This document shows, one piece after another, positions 44,400 to 55,066 of a DNA stretch of 55,066 nt (position 1 is the first letter of the stretch; the number at the start of each line of letters is the position of its first letter). The notes below the pieces were generated by a model. That model worked only from the letters and a program-made list of their open reading frames with translations, made no database searches and had not been told where the DNA came from. The translations under genes and the position numbers were made by a program. Source of the stretch: Balneolaceae bacterium (GTDB lineage: Bacteria > Bacteroidota > Rhodothermia > Balneolales > Balneolaceae); NCBI GenBank assembly GCA_007694095.1, contig RECI01000216.1, positions 1-55,066 on the forward strand. The letters run 5' to 3'.

Positions 44400-46256
44400 T
44401 TATTCGTTTGACGATAGAATAGATTTGATTTCCTGTTTGAGTTCATCCACAAAAAACGGACGGCCTTTCACCTTGTTGACCCCTTTTGCCGGCACAAAAA
44501 AGGTGTCACGTAACAGTTTAACAAGCTGGCCACTATTCATTTCCGGTACAATAATGGTGCTGAAATTGTTAAGAATCTCGCCAAGGTTTTTCGGAAACGG
44601 ATTCAGGTACTTGATATGTGCATGGGAAACATCAAATCCCTCACTAATCAGTTCCCGAACAGCTGTACGTATGGAGCCATAAGTTGAACCCCAGCCCACA
44701 ACCAAAATATCGCCCTGTTCCTTACCGCTGTCAATTTTTTGAAGCGGAATAAAGTCGGCAATTTTATCCACCCTGTCTTTCCTGAGGTTGGTCATCATCT
44801 GGTGATTATCCGGTTCATACGAAACATTGCCGGTATCCACCTCTTTCTCGAGTCCGCCAACACGATGTTCAATTCCCGGTGTGCCCGGTATTGCCCATGA
44901 GCGGACTAACCGTTCATCACGTACATATGGGAGGAAAGGGCTGCCGTCACCATTCTTTCCCGGCTCGAATCTCACATTCACTTTTTTCAGGTCTTTTTGC
45001 TGAGGAAATCTCCACGGTTCTGAGCCGTTGGCCAGGTAACCATCCGATAAAAAGTAAACAGGCACCATGTGTTCAATTGCTATGCGACTGGCTTCAAATG
45101 CTGCATCAAAACAATCGCCCGGCGTTGCCGGTGCGATGATTACCACAGGGCTTTCCCCGTTTCGGCCATACATAGCCTGCAAAAGATCGGATTGTTCAGT
45201 CTTCGTTGGCATTCCCGTAGAAGGGCCTGCCCTCTGGATGTTTAAAATCACTAATGGCAGCTCGAGCATAACGGCCAGTCCAACCGCTTCAGCTTTTAAT
45301 GCGACACCCGGGCCTGAAGAGCTCGTAACCCCCAGACTGCCCCCGAATGCTGCCCCAATCGCAGAAGATACGGCCGCAATTTCATCTTCGGCCTGAAATG
45401 TGGTAACACCGTAATTCTTTAAAGCCGAAAGCTCATGCAAAATATCGGAAGCAGGTGTAATGGGATATGAACCAAAAAATAGCGGTAAATTACCCTGCCG
45501 TGCAGCCGCAACAAGACCAAGAACAGTAGCTTCGTTGCCAGTAATACTCCGATATTCACCAGGTCCAATATGAGCTTTCTTTACAGTATATGTTTCGGCA
45601 AATACTTCTGTGGTTTCACCATAATGATAACCATCCTTCAATACCTTGATATTTCCCTCTGCAATCTCAGGCTTTTTTGCAAATTTATGATTCAGGAACG
45701 AAATTGTTGAATCGAGCGGACGATTATACATCCAGTAAAGAAGCCCGAGAACAAACATATTTTTTGATCTCTCAACATCTTTGTGAGATAATCCTGAATC
45801 GGATAGGCTTTCTTTTGTTAGTTTGGATACATCCACTTCAATAACGATATAATCACTCAGACTGCCATTTTCCAAGGGATTGTTACCTTCACCATATTTG
45901 GCAAGGTTCAGGTTTTTTTTATCAAAACCTGAAGTATTCGCTATGATAATGCCGCCTTTTCTGAGAAGTGACAAATTGGCTTTGAGTGCTGCCGAATTCA
46001 TTACAACAAGAACATCACACTCATCACCAGGAGTCATGATTTCTTTACTGCCAAAATGGAGTTGAAAAGACGAAACGCCCGGTACAGTACCTACAGGGGC
46101 ACGAATTTCTGCCGGAAATTCCGGAAGTGTTCGAATATCATTTCCATGGAGAGCGGTTGTATTAGTGAAGAGCGAGCCTGTGAGCTGCATTCCGTCGCCA
46201 GAATCACCTGCAAAACGAATGGTGACGTCGTCGCGTACCTGGTCTTTAACCTGCAT
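44400..46256 (-). CDS. korA: 2-oxoacid:ferredoxin oxidoreductase, fused gamma-alpha subunit
   Basis: 618 residues. The N-terminal gamma domain (about 10-200) starts VTIRFAGDSGDGMQLTGSLF. The alpha domain (about 225-618) has GNEATVLGLVAAARQGNLPLFFGSYPITPASDILHELS, FQAEDEIAAVSSAIGAAFGGSLGVTSSSGPG and LNIQRAGPSTGMPTKTEQSDLLQAMYGRNGESP, characteristic of KorA-like proteins. korB begins ten bases after its stop. No separate delta (ferredoxin) subunit is present, as in other two-subunit enzymes of this type. Confidence 0.93.
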   Translation of the reverse strand: MQVKDQVRDDVTIRFAGDSGDGMQLTGSLFTNTTALHGNDIRTLPEFPAEIRAPVGTVPGVSSFQLHFGSKEIMTPGDECDVLVVMNSAALKANLSLLRKGGIIIANTSGFDKKNLNLAKYGEGNNPLENGSLSDYIVIEVDVSKLTKESLSDSGLSHKDVERSKNMFVLGLLYWMYNRPLDSTISFLNHKFAKKPEIAEGNIKVLKDGYHYGETTEVFAETYTVKKAHIGPGEYRSITGNEATVLGLVAAARQGNLPLFFGSYPITPASDILHELSALKNYGVTTFQAEDEIAAVSSAIGAAFGGSLGVTSSSGPGVALKAEAVGLAVMLELPLVILNIQRAGPSTGMPTKTEQSDLLQAMYGRNGESPVVIIAPATPGDCFDAAFEASRIAIEHMVPVYFLSDGYLANGSEPWRFPQQKDLKKVNVRFEPGKNGDGSPFLPYVRDERLVRSWAIPGTPGIEHRVGGLEKEVDTGNVSYEPDNHQMMTNLRKDRVDKIADFIPLQKIDSGKEQGDILVVGWGSTYGSIRTAVRELISEGFDVSHAHIKYLNPFPKNLGEILNNFSTIIVPEMNSGQLVKLLRDTFFVPAKGVNKVKGRPFFVDELKQEIKSILSSNE

Positions 46257-46643
46257 TAATAAAAGATATGTTTGGGGGGAAATTTTTACAAAGATAGAAA
46301 AATCTCATTTTTTCTCATAAAAGCATATGAAACTTTTCTTTTTTGTGAATGATTTTATGATACACCAGTATCACGACAAAATCTGAAACAGTTCGTATTA
46401 CATACATGCAGGTTGAAGTGTGATTCAAGCCCTGGCAATTATTTACTTATTGTATGATAATATTTTTTAATAGTATACTAATGTTTAATATTAGTATACT
46501 AATAATTGATAATATCACGGTTCTTCAAAACATTTTATAAGCAGTTATTAAAGGAAAATTATTAAAAACATGTGGAACAAACTTGAAAAACTCTGACAAA
46601 TGTCTTAAATTTATAGACAAATTTCAGAATAAATTCTAAACTG
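46257..46643. other. Divergent intergenic region, korAB and xre/res
   Basis: About 390 AT-rich bases containing the two AGTATACT palindromes and, nearer the antitoxin gene, a GACAAAT direct/inverted repeat (about 46596-46625). Promoters for both operons should lie here. Confidence 0.6.
46469..46503. promoter_or_regulatory. Twin 14-bp palindromes, candidate antitoxin operator
   Basis: AATAGTATACTAAT (46469-46482) and ATTAGTATACTAAT (46490-46503) are centred 21 bases apart, about two helical turns. Each holds the perfect palindrome TAGTATACTA. Such paired sites suit cooperative binding by a dimeric Xre-type antitoxin, though they are 140 bases from its start codon. Confidence 0.55.
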
Positions 46644-47093
46644 ATGGGAAATTACAAGAATACCAAGCCCAATGTAAGTTTGGTGAATGAAGTAGCCATC
46701 CGTTATGAAGTAGATGAAACAAATACATTTGCCATTATAAACAGTGCTCAACTCGGAATCGCGGTATCTGCTTTCCAGGATTTGCTCGAAGTTACAGGCC
46801 TTTCCAGGGATGAACTTGCCGGCCTGCTTGGAGTATCATACAAAACAATACAGCGTTACCAAAAAGAGGAGAAAAAAATGAATGCACAGAACAGTGAACA
46901 GCTTCTCAAGATGATTGTATTGTACCAAAAAGCCGAAGAGGTTTTTGGAGATATCGATTCTTTTGACCGTTGGCTCAGAAAACCTGCTGCAGGGCTCGGA
47001 AACCAGGTACCTTTGTCTTTCATGAAAACATCCGGCGGCATCGATCTTATCCATGATGAGTTGCAGCGCATCGAGCACGGAGCACTTGCATAA
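46644..47093 (+). CDS. Xre-type antitoxin with toxin-binding domain
   Basis: 149 residues. The HTH lies at about 53-80 (LLEVTGLSRDELAGLLGVSYKTIQRYQKE). The C-terminal Xre/MbcA/ParS toxin-binding region (DUF2384-like) includes ILFQKAEEVFGDIDSFDRWLRKPAAGLGNQVPLSFMKTSGGIDLIHDELQRIEHG-like sequence, where the DSFDRWLxxPxxxLGNxxP motif is diagnostic. It neutralises the RES toxin encoded next and probably represses the operon. The toxin gene follows after 68 bases. Confidence 0.93.
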   Translation: MGNYKNTKPNVSLVNEVAIRYEVDETNTFAIINSAQLGIAVSAFQDLLEVTGLSRDELAGLLGVSYKTIQRYQKEEKKMNAQNSEQLLKMIVLYQKAEEVFGDIDSFDRWLRKPAAGLGNQVPLSFMKTSGGIDLIHDELQRIEHGALA

Positions 47094-47161
47094 AATAAAA
47101 TGCGTGATTTTTACAAATACTTTATTCTGATCCCGAATATGTTCCCGGATTGTCTGCATTC

Positions 47162-47605
47162 ATGAAAGTATATCGAATCACAACTGCAAAGTGGGCCGAC
47201 AAACTTTCCGGATCGGGATTCCCGGCACGTTGGAATTCTAAAGGTAAATATGTTATCTATTCAGCCTCCACACGGGCACTTGCCTGTTTGGAAAACCTTG
47301 TACACCGTTCTGGTGAAGGATTGAACCAAAATTTTAAAATAGCAGAAATTACTATACCCAATGAATCTTCGATATGGAATGTTCAGGCCCATGAACTTCC
47401 GGATGAGTGGTATAAAACCAAACATTATCCGAAATGTCAGAAAATCGGAGATTCCTGGATCGATAGTGGGGAGACACTATTGCTCCGGGTTCCATCTTCC
47501 ATTATCAGGGAGGAAACCAACATACTGATTAACCCAAACCATCGTGAATTTTCACAAGTCAGTATTACAAGCATTATGCCTTTTCGGTTTGATGAAAGGT
47601 TGTGA
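47162..47605 (+). CDS. RES-domain toxin
   Basis: 147 residues from the ATG at 47162 (an in-frame TTG at 47150 is unlikely). The RES fold is recognisable: YRITTAKWADKLSGSGFPARWNSKGKYVIYSASTRALACLENLVHR, with the Arg of ARWN, the Tyr-Ser region and the Glu of CLENLV. WIDSGETLLLRVPSSIIREETNILINPNH follows, with the Ser of WxxSxxTLLLRVPS. The family's known toxins break down NAD+. Together with the Xre gene this is a complete type II toxin-antitoxin pair. Confidence 0.93.
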   Translation: MKVYRITTAKWADKLSGSGFPARWNSKGKYVIYSASTRALACLENLVHRSGEGLNQNFKIAEITIPNESSIWNVQAHELPDEWYKTKHYPKCQKIGDSWIDSGETLLLRVPSSIIREETNILINPNHREFSQVSITSIMPFRFDERL

Positions 47606-50235
<2,630 letters not shown>

Positions 50236-50311
50236 TGACCTGTTTCAAAAAGCTGAACGGAATCGCAGATTAATGAAGTAACCATTTGCATTCGCTGTTA
50301 AAAAAAATAAA

Positions 50312-50345
50312 AGGCGGTCCTGACCATGTCAGAACCGCCTTTTTT
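50312..50345. terminator. Bidirectional terminator between katG and CDGSH gene
   Basis: AGGCGGTCCTGAC and GTCAGAACCGCCT pair over 12 of 13 positions, with T6 on the right and an A-rich tract on the left. It can serve both convergent genes. Confidence 0.88.
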
Positions 50346-50395
50346 CTTTCGTTTCGGGATATCGTGCAAATCCTGATACGATCGTTTCTGTACCC

Positions 50396-50644
50396 CTATT
50401 TATCCCTGAACTGATTGTGGGTACCATCACAGTAGGGTGGGTTTTTTGTCTGCTTGCAGGTGCAGAGAAACGCCCGTCCTGTCTCTTCAGGGGTGATGCA
50501 GATTGGAGTCAGATCTGTGGCGGAATGGGATCCGTCACAATAGGGCTGACTCTGGCTTAATCCGCAAGAACACCAGTAGTAGTCCTTCCCTTTCTCGGTT
50601 TCAATTTTTATCGGTTTTAATCCTGCAATTTTGGGTGTGTTCAT
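50396..50644 (-). CDS. Double CDGSH iron-sulfur protein
   Basis: About 82 residues from the ATG at 50644; a longer frame begins with a TTG at 50698. It has two CDGSH motifs, CSCGLSQSQPYCDGSH and CTCKQTKNPPYCDGTH. Each gives the three-Cys, one-His ligand set of a [2Fe-2S] cluster. Such small proteins are cytosolic redox or iron-sulfur donors. It converges on katG and may share an oxidative-stress context, though no common promoter is possible. Confidence 0.92.
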   Translation of the reverse strand: MNTPKIAGLKPIKIETEKGKDYYWCSCGLSQSQPYCDGSHSATDLTPICITPEETGRAFLCTCKQTKNPPYCDGTHNQFRDK

Positions 50645-50698
50645 AATTTGTTGTACTCTGGTTGATGGTTTAGCTGATCTGTAGGGTTTTGATGACAA

Positions 50699-51181
50699 TT
50701 AAAGATTGAAAATCTTAAGCAGCCCCAAGGCCGAATACGCAGGGAACGTCCCACATTCCGGTATAGGCTCAGTAAAAACGCCACCTCCTTCTCAGGAGTT
50801 CCCAAAAAGGCGGGTACAGTAATGAAAGTTTACATTCATCATTATTGTTGAGAAAACGGAGCTAACCGTAGTAATGTGAGCGTGCAGATTTCCAACCTTG
50901 AAGAGGCAGGGTATCTGGAGAAAAAAAAGCTTATAAAGGTAAAAAACCTCAGAGATCAGCAGCCATTACCGTAAAAGGAGGGGTAGTTAATGAAAGCGCA
51001 GACAGAAACACTGCGGGAATATCCGGATAATTGAAAATCTGGTATTGCAAAATTTATCTTACTATGATAGATTATTTGTCAACAAATCAGTCTGTCCGTT
51101 TTTTTCTATTTGAAAAAATTCCGGATATATGTATCAGAGAGTATTACAGGCAATACAAATTCAAATAATACGGAGATCATC
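50699..51181. other. Region with a decayed gene
   Basis: About 480 bases between the CDGSH gene and the acidic hypothetical gene. The central part is the winged-helix pseudogene listed separately. Nothing else recognisable is present. Confidence 0.6.
50852..51033 (+). pseudogene. Winged-helix (MarR-like, HTH_34) regulator remnant
   Basis: One frame reads ENGANRSNVSVQISNLEEAGYLEKK up to the run of eight A at 50921. Another frame then continues with AYKGKKPQRSAAITVKGG. Joined, this is the recognition helix and wing of a winged-helix DNA-binding domain (family pattern SKLEEAGYVEVEKxFxGKKPRT). The frame is broken at the A run, and the part upstream of 50852 hits a stop at once, so only a fragment remains. 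Confidence 0.7.
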
Positions 51182-51868
51182 ATGAGTGAATGGAATCAAT
51201 CTTTTGAAAATGAAGAAGAGAACGAACCGGAAATCTGGGATGAACATCAATGGGAGGAGTTTTTCAGAGAGGCCGATAAACGCACAGATCAGTATACCCA
51301 TCTTTTAGATAAATATATGGATCATCCCGATCGCGACAGAATTATTGCCCGTGAAATGGGATGGACTCGCATGCGTGGTGAATCGGATGATGATCAAATT
51401 GATTGGACAGAAGAGTTTATGATCGATGAGTATGAAGAGGGAGAGGAGTGGAAGCGGTTTACAGGATATGAGCCGACTGAATTTGATAATTTCGAAAACT
51501 TACCACTTTATGTAATGGCATTCGAGTATACTATTGATGCCATGAACATGGCAGATGAACATTTTGCAGAAACTGATGATGAATCTGTAAATGAATTTCT
51601 TCGCAACGTCACTATTCCACCGGCAAAAATTGCAGGCGGGTTTGGCTTCGGGTTCGAAATGGATAGCCTGGGAGGCAACCTCGCCAACTGTAAACGTGGC
51701 TTGAACGCAGCAAACAGAATGCTTGATGCACTTTACGATATTCGGGAAAAGAATCTTCTGGACCAGGAAACCTATCTCAAATATTATAGTCGTGGTAAAG
51801 AAGTCCGTGACGAACTGGCGATCTATATTGTTGAGCTTCGCGAAAGGTTCAGAAGAGGTATTCCATGA
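51182..51868 (+). CDS. Acidic hypothetical protein
   Basis: 228 residues from the ATG at 51182, which has GGAG six bases upstream; the frame is open back to a TTG at 51110. The first 110 residues are very rich in Glu, Asp and Trp (WNQSFENEEENEPEIWDEHQWEEFFREADKRTDQY). The C-terminal half is helical with IPPAKIAGGFGFGFEMDSLGGNLANCKRGLNAANRMLDALYDI. No signal peptide or membrane segment is seen. I do not recognise the family. Confidence 0.75.
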   Translation: MSEWNQSFENEEENEPEIWDEHQWEEFFREADKRTDQYTHLLDKYMDHPDRDRIIAREMGWTRMRGESDDDQIDWTEEFMIDEYEEGEEWKRFTGYEPTEFDNFENLPLYVMAFEYTIDAMNMADEHFAETDDESVNEFLRNVTIPPAKIAGGFGFGFEMDSLGGNLANCKRGLNAANRMLDALYDIREKNLLDQETYLKYYSRGKEVRDELAIYIVELRERFRRGIP

Positions 51869-51979
51869 TCCCGGAAAAGTACTGAAACGGCACTGCCTCC
51901 TGCCACAAGACTCTTAGCTTGCGTAATCATGAAATTTGCACTCACGCCCTGATTCATTCAGAGAGTTAAATTTTCTTTA

Positions 51980-52852
51980 CTATGAATTTCTATCGAACCG
52001 ACCAGCCCACCTTATCGCATTTTCCAGCATTCTTAAAAAATATGGCTCCTCAAAAGCGCTGCCTTGATGGCCCATTGATGTATAAAATATTCGTGAATTT
52101 CCCATAGTACGGTACCAGGCAACCGGATGATCCGGGCCCATACCCCAATCTTTGTCTCTTGCAAGTATTGGTATAGTGCCATCGGGATCAATCTCATTCC
52201 CGTTTATTTTATAGAGAATTGAGAACCCATGGTCGCGGGGGTTCTCGTAAAACACATACCACTCCTCTGTCCGTGTCCACAATTCGGGAAGTCCATCGGA
52301 AAGTTCGAGGTTTTTTTTATCGCGTTCCAGGGTCAGATTACCTTCCTGAATTTGCGGCCACATAGTGTGATGTGAATACCGGGATCCGATCACCTGCTGT
52401 TCATACCAGCCCCACTGATGAGAAAAATCACCGGCAGCATGAATGCCGACATAAGCGCCACCCTGTTCAAGCCAATCGCGGAACACTTGCCGCTGTTCAG
52501 GACTCAATACCTTTCCGGAAACATTATTCCAAACAACCACGTCAAATTGTCCCAATTGTTCAGGATTAAAAACCGCCCCGTTTTCCGTACTGAAGAGCGT
52601 CCAGCCGTTTTCATCGGCCATTTGCTGAAATGCAGATTGTGATGCTTCGATCGCTTCACCGTGCCGAAATGCATTCGTTTTAGAAAAGACAAGAACAGCC
52701 TGTTCTCCAATATGGCCGGGTATTTCCGGGGGGTCAGTGTCATAAAAATTAAATCCGTATATGGTTTTGTAGATGAACAGACCACCTGAAATAAGGGTAA
52801 GCACACCTAATACCAAAATCGCAAACAGGGTTATTTTGATGAATTTTTTCAT
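51980..52852 (-). CDS. ThuA-like domain protein, membrane-anchored
   Basis: About 290 residues from the ATG at 52852 (MKKFIKITLFAILVLGVLTLISGGLFIYK gives one N-terminal membrane segment). The periplasmic part is a ThuA/trehalose-utilisation type glutamine-amidotransferase-like fold. It contains VLVFSKTNAFRHGEAIEAS, DVVVWNNVSGKVLSPEQRQVFRDWLEQGGAYVGIHAAGDFSH, and RIFYTSMGHQGSAFEEPYFLRMLENAIRWA. The usual nucleophile Cys is absent, as in the family. Its role is probably linked to sugar metabolism, but no partner gene is adjacent. Confidence 0.88.
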   Translation of the reverse strand: MKKFIKITLFAILVLGVLTLISGGLFIYKTIYGFNFYDTDPPEIPGHIGEQAVLVFSKTNAFRHGEAIEASQSAFQQMADENGWTLFSTENGAVFNPEQLGQFDVVVWNNVSGKVLSPEQRQVFRDWLEQGGAYVGIHAAGDFSHQWGWYEQQVIGSRYSHHTMWPQIQEGNLTLERDKKNLELSDGLPELWTRTEEWYVFYENPRDHGFSILYKINGNEIDPDGTIPILARDKDWGMGPDHPVAWYRTMGNSRIFYTSMGHQGSAFEEPYFLRMLENAIRWAGRFDRNS

Positions 52853-52982
52853 TTTTTTCACGGCCTTCGATACACAATCAAATTTAATAATACAATTTTC
52901 AAAAAACTCTACTGACAACTATGTTTCAGCATCTGTACTGTAAAACACCTCATCTGAAAACTGAAGGTCATGGTATTGCTTA

Positions 52983-53363
52983 TTGAGCCTGGATCCGGAT
53001 ACTCCCCTTTTCCTCTGTCAAACGATCGGGATGAGCGTAGGTGTCGATGGTATAGGATATGGTATAGCAGCCTTGAATGAACAAAAACATTTTCCTATAG
53101 TACTTTTCGGATTGCTTGGCAAAATATTTGGTCCAATCGGTTTTATATTCACTTTTTTCAACGGGGATATCACACTCTCCTTCGTAATAATGATCATACT
53201 TAACGATCTGATTTGGTATCCGGCTTTCTTTGGAATATGTTACAGGTTTTTCAGGAACGGTTCCGCATTAACTCGATTAATTTGGGAACGGAATAATCAA
53301 ATTCAATTTATGTTCATTGAACAGGTGTATCAGGATGGTAAATACTGGCTGGAATTTCGATAA
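52983..53363 (+). pseudogene. Truncated small membrane protein
   Basis: The frame reads CQTIGMSVGVDGIGYGIAALNEQKHFPIVLFGLLGKIFGPIGFIFTFFNG...ILNDLIWYPAFFGICYRFF. This is the second half of a small four-helix membrane family whose members usually begin with an extra N-terminal helix. That helix is missing: the frame has only a TTG start, and a stop lies shortly upstream. The 3' end overlaps the selO start by about 30 bases. It may be a decayed gene, or a short protein starting at 53031. Confidence 0.5.
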
Positions 53364-54792
53364 CACTTATAGAAAACTGTCACAGGACTTCTACTCCATC
53401 GTGCATCCTGTACCGGTCAATAAACCCGAATTGATTCTGCTTAACACTCGCATTGCTGATGAATTGGGGCTGGATTTTTCAAAAAAAGATCGATCTGAAC
53501 TTGCATCCATTTTCACCGGGAATCAGTTGCCGGACGGGGCAGAACCAATAGCCCAGGCGTATGCAGGTCACCAGTTCGGCCACTTCACCATGCTGGGTGA
53601 TGGCAGGGCAATTGTGCTTGGCGAACATGTTTCACCGGATGGTAAACGCTTCGATATACAGTTTAAGGGAAGTGGAAGAACTCCGTACTCGAGGTCCGGT
53701 GACGGCCGGGCAACACTTTACTCTATGCTCAGGGAATATCTGATCAGCGAAGCACTCTATCATCTGAGGATTCCTGCATCCGGAAGCCTTGCTGTAGTGG
53801 AAACCGGTCTGCCCGTTTACAGAGAATCTGTCCACCCAGGTGCTGTACTTACACGAGTAGCATCCAGCCATATCCGAATCGGCACGTTCGAGTATGCAGC
53901 CCGATTTTTATCCCGGGAAAAGCAACATGAATTTCTTGATTACACCATTGCCAGGCACTACGCTGATTTGGGAGAGGCAGATAACATCGCATTGGGTTTA
54001 CTCAAACGTGTTGCTGATAAGCATTTGAACCTGGTTATTGAATGGATGCGCATTGGATTCATTCACGGTGTACTGAACACCGATAATATGAGCATTAGCG
54101 GTGAATCGATCGACTTTGGCCCGTGCTCATTTATGAATGCGTTCAATCCCTCTACCGCCTTTAGTTCGGTTGACATCAATAAACGCTACGCTTTCAGCAA
54201 CCAGCCTGGAATAGTACAATGGAACCTGGCAATTTTTGCCGGCACTCTTCTTCGCTTTATTGATGATGACGAAGAAAAAGCCAGAGAAGTTGCTCAAGAA
54301 GTGATTATAGAGTTCGAGTCTCGGTTTGAAGGCGAGTGGTACCGAATGATGGGGAATAAACTTGGCTTCAATAAAACAGGCAAGCAAGAGAAAGAGCTCA
54401 TAAATAAGCTATTGTCCTGGATGCAGCGGTCTGAAGCCGATTATACTAATACCTTTCTTATTATCTACGACCCCGTTAAAATACCCGGCCATTTTAAGGC
54501 AGATGAGAATTTTCATAACTGGCATTTAGAATGGAAAACGTTAATTGAAAAAATGCACGGCGGCCTGAGCGAGGCACACAGGCGTATGGCCCGGGTAAAC
54601 CCGCTCTATATTCCGCGCAATCATCTTGTGGAAGAAGCACTTACAGAAGCTTCCACAGATGGTAATTATACAAAATTTCACAGACTGCTCAATCTTTTAA
54701 AAAATCCTTACCAGGAAGAATGGAAAGCAATAGAACTGCAACAGGTACCTCCGGGTTTTGATGAACAGTACAAAACGTATTGTGGTACGTAA
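53335..54792 (+). CDS. selO: Protein adenylyltransferase SelO (YdiU family)
   Basis: Pseudokinase-fold enzyme that transfers AMP to Ser, Thr or Tyr of proteins, linked to redox stress. Family motifs are QAYAGHQFGHFTMLGDGRA, IQFKGSGRTPYSRSGDGRATLYSMLREYLISEA, RVASSHIRIGTFEY, HGVLNTDNMSISGESIDFGPCSFM and YAFSNQPGIVQWNL. The length (about 485 residues from the ATG at 53335) matches the family. No selenocysteine-like terminal extension is seen: it ends in QYKTYCGT with a plain Cys. Confidence 0.95.
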   Translation: MVNTGWNFDNTYRKLSQDFYSIVHPVPVNKPELILLNTRIADELGLDFSKKDRSELASIFTGNQLPDGAEPIAQAYAGHQFGHFTMLGDGRAIVLGEHVSPDGKRFDIQFKGSGRTPYSRSGDGRATLYSMLREYLISEALYHLRIPASGSLAVVETGLPVYRESVHPGAVLTRVASSHIRIGTFEYAARFLSREKQHEFLDYTIARHYADLGEADNIALGLLKRVADKHLNLVIEWMRIGFIHGVLNTDNMSISGESIDFGPCSFMNAFNPSTAFSSVDINKRYAFSNQPGIVQWNLAIFAGTLLRFIDDDEEKAREVAQEVIIEFESRFEGEWYRMMGNKLGFNKTGKQEKELINKLLSWMQRSEADYTNTFLIIYDPVKIPGHFKADENFHNWHLEWKTLIEKMHGGLSEAHRRMARVNPLYIPRNHLVEEALTEASTDGNYTKFHRLLNLLKNPYQEEWKAIELQQVPPGFDEQYKTYCGT

Positions 54793-54940
54793 TGTAACAT
54801 TTTTATTATGATGACTTTTTTTAGCTTTTTCTAAATTCGGCTTTGGATTCTCCTTTTTTGTGCACGTCAGAATCTTGAGAAAGCACTGTTATTAAATATC
54901 AACAACTTAGTTAAATCATATATTCAATTTGGGTCATACA

Positions 54941-55066
54941 ATGCGCAAAACGATAAGACGAAGCCTGCGGGCTCAGAATGATTTAACCATGGCATACCTC
55001 ATCAATTCAAACCCTGAGGCCAGAGGCCTCCTTATATCACAGCTTGGGGCAGTGTGCAATGTATAT
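54941..55066 (+). CDS. Partial ORF running off the window
   Basis: An ATG at 54941 opens a frame with no stop for 42 codons to the edge (MRKTIRRSLRAQNDLTMAYL, then INSNPEARGLLISQLGAVCNVY). The basic start and mixed composition look protein-like, but no family can be named. The upstream 150 bases after selO hold no clear ribosome-binding site. Confidence 0.45.
   Translation, partial: MRKTIRRSLRAQNDLTMAYLINSNPEARGLLISQLGAVCNVY

Overview
The window looks like chromosomal DNA of a moderately AT-rich, Gram-negative bacterium of the Bacteroidota / Balneolota / Rhodothermota kind. The evidence is indirect: many lipoproteins with short N-termini and LxSC-type lipoboxes, two GH92 enzymes and a GH29 fucosidase, a gamma-alpha fused 2-oxoacid:ferredoxin oxidoreductase, a TPR-bearing Hanks-type kinase, and intergenic regions full of small hairpins and low-complexity repeats. 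No rRNA, tRNA or CRISPR array was recognised, and genus-level placement cannot be made from sequence reading alone.

Layout. 1-8.1 kb is mostly housekeeping: a TetR-fadE beta-oxidation pair, a divergent GH29 fucosidase lipoprotein, a redoxin-pdxH-trmB operon and a PA0069-type radical SAM gene. 8.1-13.7 kb is accessory: a small family of secreted lipoproteins, one of them broken beside an IS3-type transposase remnant, plus an AT-rich islet with an amidohydrolase, a Rieske protein and a hexapeptide acyltransferase. 13.9-25.9 kb holds a membrane Ser/Thr kinase with TPRs, a class III aminotransferase, a Thioredoxin_9-like protein, a UbiA prenyltransferase, anmK, a DinB-like secreted protein and an ABC exporter operon with a YtrA-type GntR regulator.

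25.9-42.3 kb is a run of minus-strand genes centred on mannose-rich glycan use. In transcription order these are a HutC/UTRA-type GntR regulator, an 887-residue ROK kinase / mannose-6-phosphate isomerase fusion, a sugar MFS transporter, a GH92 alpha-mannosidase, an (alpha/alpha)6 glycosidase-like lipoprotein and a second, larger GH92. Further downstream lie a seven-repeat propeller lipoprotein, a phosphotriesterase-like lipoprotein and an SLC13 transporter. A consistent reading is that secreted mannosidases release mannose, the MFS protein imports it, and the fusion phosphorylates and isomerises it to fructose-6-phosphate. No SusC/SusD pair is present.

42.6-55 kb holds a cytochrome c lipoprotein, korAB, an Xre/RES toxin-antitoxin pair behind a double 14-bp palindrome, katG, a double-CDGSH protein, a decayed winged-helix regulator, an acidic hypothetical protein, a ThuA-like protein, a truncated membrane protein and selO. 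A partial gene runs off the right edge.

I saw no clearly unprecedented multi-gene system. The strongest leads are the ROK-PMI fusion with its operon and candidate operator, the dispersed GACGCTGTCAGG hairpin repeats, the paired palindromes before the toxin-antitoxin genes, and the lipoprotein paralogue cluster.
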